Below the pieces are notes generated by a model that was given only the letters and a program-made list of their open reading frames with translations, made no database searches and was not told where the DNA came from. Positions 33,023 through 40,550 of a stretch of 48,626 nucleotides of DNA are shown piece after piece (position 1 is the first letter of the stretch; each line of letters starts with the position of its first letter). Origin of the DNA: Candidatus Sericytochromatia bacterium. Its GTDB lineage: Bacteria > Cyanobacteriota > Sericytochromatia > UBA7694. Position numbers and translations under genes: made by a program. The stretch lies in the NCBI GenBank assembly GCA_015272195.1, contig JACYMC010000171.1, forward strand, positions 1 to 48,626. Reading direction: 5' to 3'.

Positions 33023-34894
33023 TCAATCCAGCAAAAAGCGCTCCAAAAAAAGCGACATGGCGCTGTAATAGTAGTGCAGATTGGGCTGCTTATGAAAACC
33101 GTGGCCTTCGTCTTCGGCCAGCAGGTACCAGACCTCCTGCCCGTTGTCGCGCACCGTGCGCACAATCTGCTCGGCCTCGCTGGTGGGCACGCGGGGATCG
33201 TTAAGACCCTGGGCCACCAGCAGAGGCCGCTGGATGCGGTGGGCGTTGGTGGTGGGTGAAACACTCTCCAGAAAGGCACGCATCTCCGGGTCGCGCTCGT
33301 CGCCATACTCCACCCGGCGCAGATCGCGCCGGTAGGCCTTGGTGTTCTGCAGAAAGGTCACAAAATTGCTGATGCCCACAATTTCCATGCCGCAGCGCAG
33401 GCGGGCGCTGTAGTGAAACAGGGAGGCCAGCACCATATAGCCGCCATACGAGCCGCCGTAGACGCAGACCCGGTTTTGATCCAGCTCCGGCTGGGCCGCA
33501 ATCCAGTCCAGCAGGGCGCCGATATCTTTGACCGAGTCTTCGCGCAGGTAGCCGTTGTCGAGCTGAATATATTCTTTGCCGTAGCCGGTCGACCCGCGCA
33601 CGTTGGGTGCAATCACCGCAATATCCAGCTCGTTCAGCCAGTACTGAAACAGGGCCGAATAAGCCGGTCGGTACTGGCTTTCGGGGCCGCCGTGAATCGA
33701 GATGATCACCGGATAGGGTCGATCGGTGCTCTGGCCGGGCTTGTAATAAAAGGCTGGAATCTCGCGGCCATCAAAGCTGGGGTAGCGGATCAGCCCCGGT
33801 ACCGGAAAGTGTGTGGTGTTGAGGCCGCCGACCTCGCTTTCGGTCCAGCGCCGGCGCTCGCCCGTGGCCAGCACGATGCTGTAAACGTCCGCCGGGTGGT
33901 TGGGCCGGTGCCAGCTGAAGGCAATTTCGCTGTCGTCGGGGCTGAAGCAGGGATGGCCAATCAGCCCCGTATCCACGGGCAGCGCCTGGTATTCATGGGT
34001 ATCGGTGGCCATCAGATACAATCGGCTGAGGCCGTCTTCGTTGGTGGCAAAGAGCAGCTGGCGGCCGTCGTGGGAGAGATCCAGGCTGGTAACGTTCCAT
34101 TCAATGCCGCCGCTGAGGGTGTGCACCGCCTGCAGGTCCTGCAGGTCGAGGTAGTGCAGCTGCATAAACTCGGAGCCAATATCCGCCACAAAATAAATGC
34201 CGCGCCCGTCGCGGGCCCAGACCGCGCTGCCGTAGGCCGTGTTGCGCGGCAGGTTCTCAGACAGGGGCCGCACCTGGCCGCTGACCAGATCCAGCAGGTG
34301 GTAATAGGTTTCGGTGGCTGAGATATAGTCCAGCAGGAGCAGCTGCTGCTGATCCGGCGACCAGCAGATCGGCACCCACAGGCCCTGCACCTTGCAGAGC
34401 AGCTGATCGGCCTCAGGATGCTCAATATCGCTGAGATAGATATCGTGGTCGCGGCCGTTGCGGCGGGTGCTGGCGTAGGCAAATCGGGTGCCGTCAGGAC
34501 TCCAGAGCGGGCTGCCGTTGCGCGATTCACCGTCGCTGAGGCAGTGGCGGCGGCCGGTGTGCAGGTCCATATAGTAGATCTGGTAGTTTTCGGTCCCGCC
34601 GGCATCAAGACTGTACAAAAAGCCATCGGTCTGGGGCGCCCGGCAGTAGGCCGCGCTGTAGACGGGCTCCTTAAAAAAGGTCAGCTGGCGGCGGGCCGCA
34701 CCGGGCTGGCGCAGATGGTGCAGCTGATAGGTATCGCCAAAGCGGGTAGAGATCAGCAGGCCCTCACCTTTGGGGTGCCAGTCACAGAAAAACGCCGAAC
34801 GGGCCTGCATATACTGCTCGACGCGTTCGGCGCTCTCGCGGGGGATGGCGGGCACGCCATCAGTCTGCATGTTGACGGGGGCAATCAGTGTCAT
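33023..34894 (-). CDS. S9 family peptidase (prolyl oligopeptidase/DPP-IV type)
   Basis: 623 aa from the ATG at 34894 (weak AAAGAG upstream); an alternative ATG at 34930 also lacks a Shine-Dalgarno. An N-terminal beta-propeller (WD-like blades such as GSPLWSPDGTRFAYASTRR) is followed by an alpha/beta-hydrolase domain with Ser482 in GGSYGGYM, Asp566 in NDPRVP and His598 in DEGHGF. Cleaves after Pro or other small residues in short peptides, with the propeller acting as size filter. No signal peptide seen, so cytoplasmic. Identity to DPP-IV, acylaminoacyl peptidase or S9C is open. Confidence 0.93.
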   Translation of the reverse strand: MTLIAPVNMQTDGVPAIPRESAERVEQYMQARSAFFCDWHPKGEGLLISTRFGDTYQLHHLRQPGAARRQLTFFKEPVYSAAYCRAPQTDGFLYSLDAGGTENYQIYYMDLHTGRRHCLSDGESRNGSPLWSPDGTRFAYASTRRNGRDHDIYLSDIEHPEADQLLCKVQGLWVPICWSPDQQQLLLLDYISATETYYHLLDLVSGQVRPLSENLPRNTAYGSAVWARDGRGIYFVADIGSEFMQLHYLDLQDLQAVHTLSGGIEWNVTSLDLSHDGRQLLFATNEDGLSRLYLMATDTHEYQALPVDTGLIGHPCFSPDDSEIAFSWHRPNHPADVYSIVLATGERRRWTESEVGGLNTTHFPVPGLIRYPSFDGREIPAFYYKPGQSTDRPYPVIISIHGGPESQYRPAYSALFQYWLNELDIAVIAPNVRGSTGYGKEYIQLDNGYLREDSVKDIGALLDWIAAQPELDQNRVCVYGGSYGGYMVLASLFHYSARLRCGMEIVGISNFVTFLQNTKAYRRDLRRVEYGDERDPEMRAFLESVSPTTNAHRIQRPLLVAQGLNDPRVPTSEAEQIVRTVRDNGQEVWYLLAEDEGHGFHKQPNLHYYYSAMSLFLERFLLD

Positions 34895-34954
34895 GGTCAC
34901 GGCTCTTTGCGATGGTTTGCTTTTCAGCATACCGCAAGAAGCCGCTGACTGGGT

Positions 34955-36742
34955 TCAGCTTTCGGGGCTCTTTTTGCCCGTAGTTTTGGATGAAGCGCTC
35001 GCAGGACGGGGTGTGCTGACGGCCTGGGCCGTGGTGGGCACCACCACATCTTTGACCGGACCCGCTGCCGCTGCACCGTTTTTATGCAGCAAATCCTTTA
35101 AAAACTTGTTCAGATCCAGGCCCTGGCTGTCCATCAGCTCTTTGAGCAGGGGGTAGAGCATGGTCGACTTTAAGAGGGTATCGCCCAGGCCGCCCAGCTC
35201 GGCTTTGCCGTTGCCGTTGCTGCCGCCGCCAAAGCCGCCCATATGGATCAGCTTGATATCGTTGATCTTGCTGACGGGTGAGGCCAGTTCGCGCATAATA
35301 TCGGGCAGCACCTGGATCAGCTCCTGCAGCAGCAGGTTCTGGCCAATCTGGTTGCGGGCTTCCAGCAGCAGGCGTTCGCCTTCGGCCTTGGCGCGGGCGC
35401 GGGCCAGCTCGGCTTCGGCCAGACGCTCAATCGCCTTGGCCTCCATATCGGAGGCCTCAAACTTGGCCTGGGCCTCACGTTGCAGACGCAGGGCGGCGAT
35501 TTCGATCTCGTTCTGGCGTGCCACCTTTTCTTTGCGGGCGGCGGCATCGGCTTCGATCAGATCAATTTCGGCCTGGCGGCGGGCCTGCTCCACTTCTTCG
35601 ACCGAGACCAGTTCCTGGCGGGCCTGTTCACGCTGGGCTTCAAACTCCAGCCGTTCTTTTTCTTTGATCAGGACCTGGGCCTGGGCCTGGGCCGCCACAA
35701 TATCTTTGTCTTTGTTTTGCTCAACAATTTCAATTTCGGCTTTTAAGCGAGCTTTTTCGATCGCCACTTTGGCCAGCTCCTGGGCCGTGTCTTTTTCGCG
35801 GGCCCGTTCGATCAGGTCAATTTCAGAGCTGACACGGGCATTTTTGACCGCCAGCTCCTGCTGAATGCGGGCCTCATCCACGGCCTGCTGCTGGGCGATT
35901 TTGACCTTTTCCTGGGCCGCCAGCTTTTCGGCGGTTTCAGACTCCAGCTTGCGCTGCTGTTCAATTTCCATGCGCTGGATCTCCAGCTCATTGTCCAGCT
36001 CGGCTTCTTTTTCTTCGCGCTCCAGCAATAAAATCGCCTTGCGGGTTTCCACGTTTTTGCGGGCGATATCTTCTTTGGTGCTCTGCTCGATCTCATTCTT
36101 GCGACTGGCAGCCTTTTGAATGGTCTCGGTAATATGGCTGACACCCTGGGCGTCAAAGTAGTTGTCGTCGCTGCGAAAGGTGGAGGCGTCGAGGTTGCTG
36201 ATGGTCACCGTCTCCAGCAGCAGGCCGTTTTCATCCAGCTCGTTTTTGACGATCTGGTGCACGGCATCAGCAAAGCCGTCACGCTTTTCGTGCAGCTCCA
36301 TCAGGCTTTTCTGGGCTGCCACGCTGCGCAGGGCCGAGATCAGCTTGGGGGCGATCAGGGTATCGACGTCGTCTTCGGCCACCGAGCGGTTGCCCAGGCT
36401 GCGCGAGGCGGCCAGAATCTGCTGCTCGGTGGGTTCCACACGGATGTAAAACTCGGCGGTCACGTCGGCACGCAGCTTGTCACCCGTAATCAGCGCGGCT
36501 TCATTGCTGCGGGTGACCTCAATGCGCATGGTTTCCAGCGAAACCCAGCGAATCTCGTGCAGCAAAGGAATCACCCAGGCGCCGCCGTCGAGCACCACCT
36601 TGGCCTTGCCGCTGCCGGTGCGTACAAAAGACAGACTGCTGGGGGTTTTAACATAGAGCTTGGAGGCCGCAAACAGCAGGCCCAGCAAGAGGAAGACGCC
36701 CAGGCCAATCAGGCCCAGGACGGGGATCAACAGGTCATTCAT
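34955..36742 (-). CDS. Flotillin family protein (YqiK/FloT-like)
   Basis: 595 aa. A membrane anchor at about 5-27 is followed by a PHB/SPFH domain (about 28-205) with typical ETMRIEVTRSNEAALITGDK. A long Glu/Ala/Arg-rich coiled coil (about 215-480) and a Gly/Asn-rich tail (GGFGGGSNGNGK) follow. Flotillins scaffold membrane microdomains. The start ATG overlaps the TGA of the upstream NfeD-like gene as ATGA, a fixed partner arrangement in bacteria (yqiJ-yqiK), which supports the call. AAGGAG 8-9 nt upstream. Confidence 0.93.
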   Translation of the reverse strand: MNDLLIPVLGLIGLGVFLLLGLLFAASKLYVKTPSSLSFVRTGSGKAKVVLDGGAWVIPLLHEIRWVSLETMRIEVTRSNEAALITGDKLRADVTAEFYIRVEPTEQQILAASRSLGNRSVAEDDVDTLIAPKLISALRSVAAQKSLMELHEKRDGFADAVHQIVKNELDENGLLLETVTISNLDASTFRSDDNYFDAQGVSHITETIQKAASRKNEIEQSTKEDIARKNVETRKAILLLEREEKEAELDNELEIQRMEIEQQRKLESETAEKLAAQEKVKIAQQQAVDEARIQQELAVKNARVSSEIDLIERAREKDTAQELAKVAIEKARLKAEIEIVEQNKDKDIVAAQAQAQVLIKEKERLEFEAQREQARQELVSVEEVEQARRQAEIDLIEADAAARKEKVARQNEIEIAALRLQREAQAKFEASDMEAKAIERLAEAELARARAKAEGERLLLEARNQIGQNLLLQELIQVLPDIMRELASPVSKINDIKLIHMGGFGGGSNGNGKAELGGLGDTLLKSTMLYPLLKELMDSQGLDLNKFLKDLLHKNGAAAAGPVKDVVVPTTAQAVSTPRPASASSKTTGKKSPES

Positions 36743-37458
36743 GGGGTTAACTCCTTGGATTCAAATTGATTCTGACAGGCCAGGCTTTGCTGCAGCCGGG
36801 CTTCAAAACGCTGCATCTCACCGGCGTGGCCATGCTGCCAGGCCAGGTAGTCGGGGGATTCATAGCCCAGCACCGTATACAGGCGGGTATCGGGATCATA
36901 GCCCGTAATAAAGACGGCTTCGTGCTGGCGGGGCGGCGTGCAGTCCGGGTGGGTGACACAGGCCAGTTGCAGCAGCACGCCCTGGGGGCTGTAGGCCCGG
37001 ATACGGCCAAAGCCTTCGGTGCTGGGTATGGCACTTGAAATCACCGTGCCCACACAGCCCAGCAGGTCTTCGGGGCCGCCGGCTGCACTGCTTTCCTGGA
37101 ACAGGCGCCCCAGTCCCTGGGCCGTCAGCCGGGTCAGAAGCATTGCGGGGAGCAGGCTCAGCGCCAGCACGGCAGGCAGACCCCAGCCAGGATAAGCCCC
37201 GCGCTGCTGTAGCCAGAGATTGCCGAGCAGACCGACACTGCCCCAGTAAAAACTGCCGCTCATCAGCAGCAGCGACAGCGGAATCCGGGGGGTGGTAAAT
37301 ATACCCAGCAGCGGGTCGGCTGCCGGCAGGTCCAGATCATCGGGCAGATCCAGTTCGGCGCTTTCTGGGCCAGTACCCAGCAGGTGCAGGCCCAGAAAGC
37401 CAAAGGCCAGGGCGATCAGGAGCAAAAAGGGCAAATTTAAAAGGGAGAACAATGCCAT
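36739..37458 (-). CDS. YqiJ-like membrane protein with OB-fold (NfeD family type)
   Basis: 239 aa. Hydrophobic segments at about 6-27, 60-82 and 90-112, then an OB-fold-like C-terminal domain (about 130-215: GPEDLLGCVGTVISSAIP, GFGRIRAYSPQGVLLQL, EAVFITGYDPDTRLYTV). Known YqiJ/NfeD proteins are partners of flotillins. GGAG 6-7 nt before the ATG. The ATGA overlap with the flotillin gene means coupled expression. I call it YqiJ-like from gene order and layout, not from a strong motif. Confidence 0.8.
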   Translation of the reverse strand: MALFSLLNLPFLLLIALAFGFLGLHLLGTGPESAELDLPDDLDLPAADPLLGIFTTPRIPLSLLLMSGSFYWGSVGLLGNLWLQQRGAYPGWGLPAVLALSLLPAMLLTRLTAQGLGRLFQESSAAGGPEDLLGCVGTVISSAIPSTEGFGRIRAYSPQGVLLQLACVTHPDCTPPRQHEAVFITGYDPDTRLYTVLGYESPDYLAWQHGHAGEMQRFEARLQQSLACQNQFESKELTP

Positions 37459-37512
37459 GGGTGACTCCAGCCGGTTTTTCGCTCTTCAGCATACCCCAGC
37501 TTCTGGCAAAGC

Positions 37513-37544
37513 AAAAGCCCCGGCGCGTCAGCACCGGAGCTTTT
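37513..37544 (-). terminator. Intrinsic terminator after the XRE regulator
   Basis: On the minus strand, AAAAGCTCCGG pairs with CCGGGGCTTTT (one U-G pair) around a 10-nt loop, followed by GCTTTG. Located 16 nt after the regulator's stop and upstream of the yqiJ start. Confidence 0.75.
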
Positions 37545-37559
37545 AAAATAATGCGAATC

Positions 37560-39158
37560 TTAGCCCAGCAGTTTGATCTGCTCATTCATCTGGGCCAGGG
37601 CGACCTTGACTTCGGGCAGTTCACGGAACTGGTAATGTTTGCTGGCATGCAGCAGCACCAGGTAGTAGGCCGGCTCTTCCAGGAAGCTGTAACGCAGCAG
37701 ACGGGAGCTGTTTAGACTCTTGGTCTGCTTCAGGTCCAGCACCACCTGCTGCAGCATTTTCAGCATGCCCAGCAGGCTCTGCTCAGCCTGTTTAAATTTG
37801 GCTTCAGAGAGTTTTTTGGTGCTCAGCTGGGTGGTGCCAATGTATTCCAGTCCCAGGCAGATGCCCATATTGCTGTTCCAGCGGTAATGGGTTTCGGCCA
37901 CGGTCAACTGCAGATAAAGCAGGTTCATGACGTCCTGAGACCAGGCATAATGACCCAGGCGGGCCAGCATGACCGGATACTGTAAAAAGGCAGACACAAC
38001 GGCTGTCTGGGCGGTGCTGACATCCCAGTTGGTTACTTGCTGGTGCGCTTTGAGGGTCTGCCGGAAACGCTCCAGGGTGGGCTCCCAGATTTTGGCCTGG
38101 GCTTTATTGGCTTTGTAGACCGCGTCATAAATTTTGGTAAAAACCGGTTCCGCTTTATGGGTTTTAATGGCTTTGATCCACTCAACGGCGAGCGGGGTGC
38201 TGATATCATAGGACTGCCCCAGGCTTTTGAGGCTGTCCTGCAGCATCTGCTGATCGCTGAACTGGCACTGTGACATCATCAGGTAGAGGGCTTCGCGCTC
38301 AATAAACAGACTCATCTGGCGAATGTCCTGCAGATTATAATCGGGGAAGTCTTTTTCAAGCTGTGCCACCACATCGTGCGACTGGGGCAGGCTGTAATGC
38401 GACTGTTTATCGACCACCATGTCGGCCAGAGAACCCCGGTTCAGGCGGGCCCGCAGCTCCAGATTGCAAAAGTGGGCATTTTCGTTACAGAAAGCAATAT
38501 GCAGCCGCAGCAAAGACAAAAACAGACGACCGTCTTCACTCAGCTTTTTGCCAAAGCGCTCAAAGACCAGGTCCAGCAACTGATTGGCAACTTTGGCCCG
38601 CTGGGTGGCTTCTTCAAGGGTCAGGTGCTGCCGTGACAGCATGCCCTGGGCCATCATACGGCGGCAGGAGAAGATTTCACGCAGAATCATCTCCAGTTCG
38701 CGGCTGCAGTTGCGCACGGCCTGGGGGATGTAGAAGCTTTTCTGGTAGAGGCCCTGCACAGCCTCTGTGACGCCGGTGTAGTCACGATCATAGACAAAGA
38801 GGTAGAAAAGGGTATGTAAGGCTGACAGGATGTCACCTTTCTCAGCTTTTTTCTTCAGACCCGAAATAAACTCGTACCGTTCGGGCAGCTCGTTTTCCTG
38901 GTAGCCATAATATTCCAGAATCTGGCGACGTTGTTCTGTCGAGGGGTTCAGCAGGGTCAGCAGTTTTTGCAGGCGCATCAGATCGGGTATAAAATCACGG
39001 CTTTCAATTTTGGAGATGGCGCTGGTGGCCTGAAAGCCGAGAATATTCTTGATTTCCTCCTGGGTATAGCCACTGGCTTTGCGCAGTTGTTTGATCATGC
39101 GTCCAGTGGAGTGCAGCGGACGCTTTTTGTTTTTACGGGTTCTTTGAAGTGTAGTCAT
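37560..39158 (-). CDS. XRE-type transcriptional regulator with large helical C-terminus
   Basis: 532 aa from the ATG at 39158 (AGGAAA and AGGG upstream); an upstream ATG at 39179 lacks a site. HTH_XRE domain at about 20-70 (MIKQLRKASGYTQEEIKNILGFQATSAISKIE). The 450-residue C-terminal part is helical, TPR-like in feel (repeated Tyr/Leu/Phe and Gln pairs), with no recognised ligand motif; such regulators often sense a peptide or protein. It is divergent from the MltA-like/GH35-like operon across 264 bp that hold a strong promoter and a TTGCGCAA palindrome, so control of that operon is a fair guess. Confidence 0.85.
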   Translation of the reverse strand: MTTLQRTRKNKKRPLHSTGRMIKQLRKASGYTQEEIKNILGFQATSAISKIESRDFIPDLMRLQKLLTLLNPSTEQRRQILEYYGYQENELPERYEFISGLKKKAEKGDILSALHTLFYLFVYDRDYTGVTEAVQGLYQKSFYIPQAVRNCSRELEMILREIFSCRRMMAQGMLSRQHLTLEEATQRAKVANQLLDLVFERFGKKLSEDGRLFLSLLRLHIAFCNENAHFCNLELRARLNRGSLADMVVDKQSHYSLPQSHDVVAQLEKDFPDYNLQDIRQMSLFIEREALYLMMSQCQFSDQQMLQDSLKSLGQSYDISTPLAVEWIKAIKTHKAEPVFTKIYDAVYKANKAQAKIWEPTLERFRQTLKAHQQVTNWDVSTAQTAVVSAFLQYPVMLARLGHYAWSQDVMNLLYLQLTVAETHYRWNSNMGICLGLEYIGTTQLSTKKLSEAKFKQAEQSLLGMLKMLQQVVLDLKQTKSLNSSRLLRYSFLEEPAYYLVLLHASKHYQFRELPEVKVALAQMNEQIKLLG

Positions 39159-39219
39159 TATCCCTGTTTTCCTGTTCATTGCTTTTTATCGTTACTTGCT
39201 TTACAAAAAGCACTCTGAT

Positions 39220-39248
39220 ATTTTAGCATTCAAATTAAGTGACGTAAA
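39220..39248 (-). promoter_or_regulatory. Promoter of the XRE regulator
   Basis: On the minus strand, TTTACG (complement of 39243-39248), 17-nt spacer, TGC plus TAAAAT (complement of 39220-39225): an extended -10 promoter. Start near 39213, leader of about 55 nt. Confidence 0.65.
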
Positions 39249-39294
39249 CAGCGCAAAAGTAAAACTTCAGCCTTTTTTTCGTTTTTTTTGCAAT

Positions 39295-39302
39295 TTGCGC
39301 AA
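39295..39302. promoter_or_regulatory. TTGCGCAA palindrome, possible operator
   Basis: Perfect 8-bp palindrome within a TTTGC-rich stretch, between the divergent XRE gene and the MltA-like gene. A related GCGCAA is at 39251-39256 beside the XRE promoter's -35. A candidate autoregulatory site, seen by pattern only. Confidence 0.35.
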
Positions 39303-39364
39303 CTGTTTGCTAACGCCTGGCTGGCAATGATTGGGGCTGTCTGGCAGCAGGCGGCTTTTCGGGA

Positions 39365-39370
39365 TATACT
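39365..39370 (+). promoter_or_regulatory. -10 of the MltA-like/GH35-like operon
   Basis: TATACT matches the -10 consensus at 5 of 6. No good -35 at 17 nt. Transcription would begin near 39377, giving a leader of about 46 nt with AAGGAG 7 nt before the ATG at 39423. Confidence 0.45.
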
Positions 39371-39422
39371 TGAAGTGCAGCGCCGTCAGGCTGCATGAGC
39401 ATTATTGCCAAGGAGACAGGCC

Positions 39423-40550
39423 ATGCGACAGGGATTCTTTTGGGGCTTGGGTTTAATGGGTTTATGGATTTGTGCTGCGCCGGCGGCTGAGCTGCGCAAC
39501 GAAAACCTGAAGCCCGTCCGCACCGTAAAAACCCAGGATTTTTTTAAGCCTGATGCCCTTCCGGCCTGGGGCCGGGTGGTCACAGAACCCGAAGCCCTGG
39601 CGGCAGTGGCCCGTGAAACCCTGGTCTATATGGCCCGCAACCCTGAGAACCCAGCGGTGACGCCTGGTATTTTCAGCGAGCTGGGTCTGAGTCAGGCAGA
39701 CGTGCAGCGCAGCCTGCAGCTGATTGTTGATACGGCGGAGGCCGATGCCCGTGCGGGCCGCCCTTCACGTCTGCTGAACAGCCAGTGGCTGCAGCAGCAT
39801 TTTCGGCTGATCCGCTGGCAGCCCGACCGGGCCGGTGCTGCTGCCAGCAAAGTGGCCCTGCGGCAGCCTGGTCAAATTCGGCTGACCAAATATGTGGTCT
39901 TTGAAGGCCAGGGCTCGCCGGTGCAGACGGCCAGCCATTGCTGCGCGCTTTATGCCCTGCCTGACGAAGAGGCCGGGCTGGATGCTGAGGCTGCCGAAGC
40001 CCGCAAAGCTCAGCTGCTGCGCTATCGCTACACCAAGCAGCAGGTGGTCAGCGGGGCGCTGAAGGGCAAAGCCGTCAAACCCCTGGTCTGGCTCACGCGC
40101 CAGGGTCTTGAAGACGCTTTGATGCAGGGCAGCATTCTGGTGCGCATGCCCGACGGCAGCCAGCGCATGTTCAACGTGCACCGCAACAACGGTATTGCTT
40201 ACAACAAAGCCCTCAAAGAACCCCGTAAGCAGGGGCGCTACTGGTACTTCAAAGAAGTACGCGGCATTCTGGGGTACGGCCAGGACGATAAAATCAAGGT
40301 CGAGCCGGGCGTGACCTTTGCCGGGGATGTCTATAACCTCGGGCTGGGCAAAATCATCGGCCTGCGCTATAGCCTGGGCGGCCAGCCCGTGTTTCGTCTG
40401 GGTGTGCTGGCTGATACCGGCGGGGCCTTTGTTCCCAATCTCTACCAGCTGGACTTTCTGGCCGGGGTCTTTTCCAGCCGGGCAGCCTATCTTGAGGGCG
40501 TGAAACATTTGCCGGAGCAGGCTGAAGCTTTTGTACTGATCGCCCGCTGA
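39423..40550 (+). CDS. MltA-like 3D-domain (double-psi beta-barrel) exported protein
   Basis: 375 aa from the ATG at 39423 (AAGGAG 7 nt upstream). Signal peptide at 1-21 (ends AAPAA). The middle has LTRQGLEDALMQGSILVRMPDGSQRM and NGIAYNKALK, as in MltA, and near the C-terminus VLADTGGAF (Asp331), the 3D-domain catalytic Asp of membrane-bound lytic transglycosylase A. MltA cleaves glycan strands of peptidoglycan with 1,6-anhydro ends. The identity is partial: I see the fold signature but few other MltA motifs, and no lipobox. Next gene starts directly after the stop. Confidence 0.7.
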   Translation: MRQGFFWGLGLMGLWICAAPAAELRNENLKPVRTVKTQDFFKPDALPAWGRVVTEPEALAAVARETLVYMARNPENPAVTPGIFSELGLSQADVQRSLQLIVDTAEADARAGRPSRLLNSQWLQQHFRLIRWQPDRAGAAASKVALRQPGQIRLTKYVVFEGQGSPVQTASHCCALYALPDEEAGLDAEAAEARKAQLLRYRYTKQQVVSGALKGKAVKPLVWLTRQGLEDALMQGSILVRMPDGSQRMFNVHRNNGIAYNKALKEPRKQGRYWYFKEVRGILGYGQDDKIKVEPGVTFAGDVYNLGLGKIIGLRYSLGGQPVFRLGVLADTGGAFVPNLYQLDFLAGVFSSRAAYLEGVKHLPEQAEAFVLIAR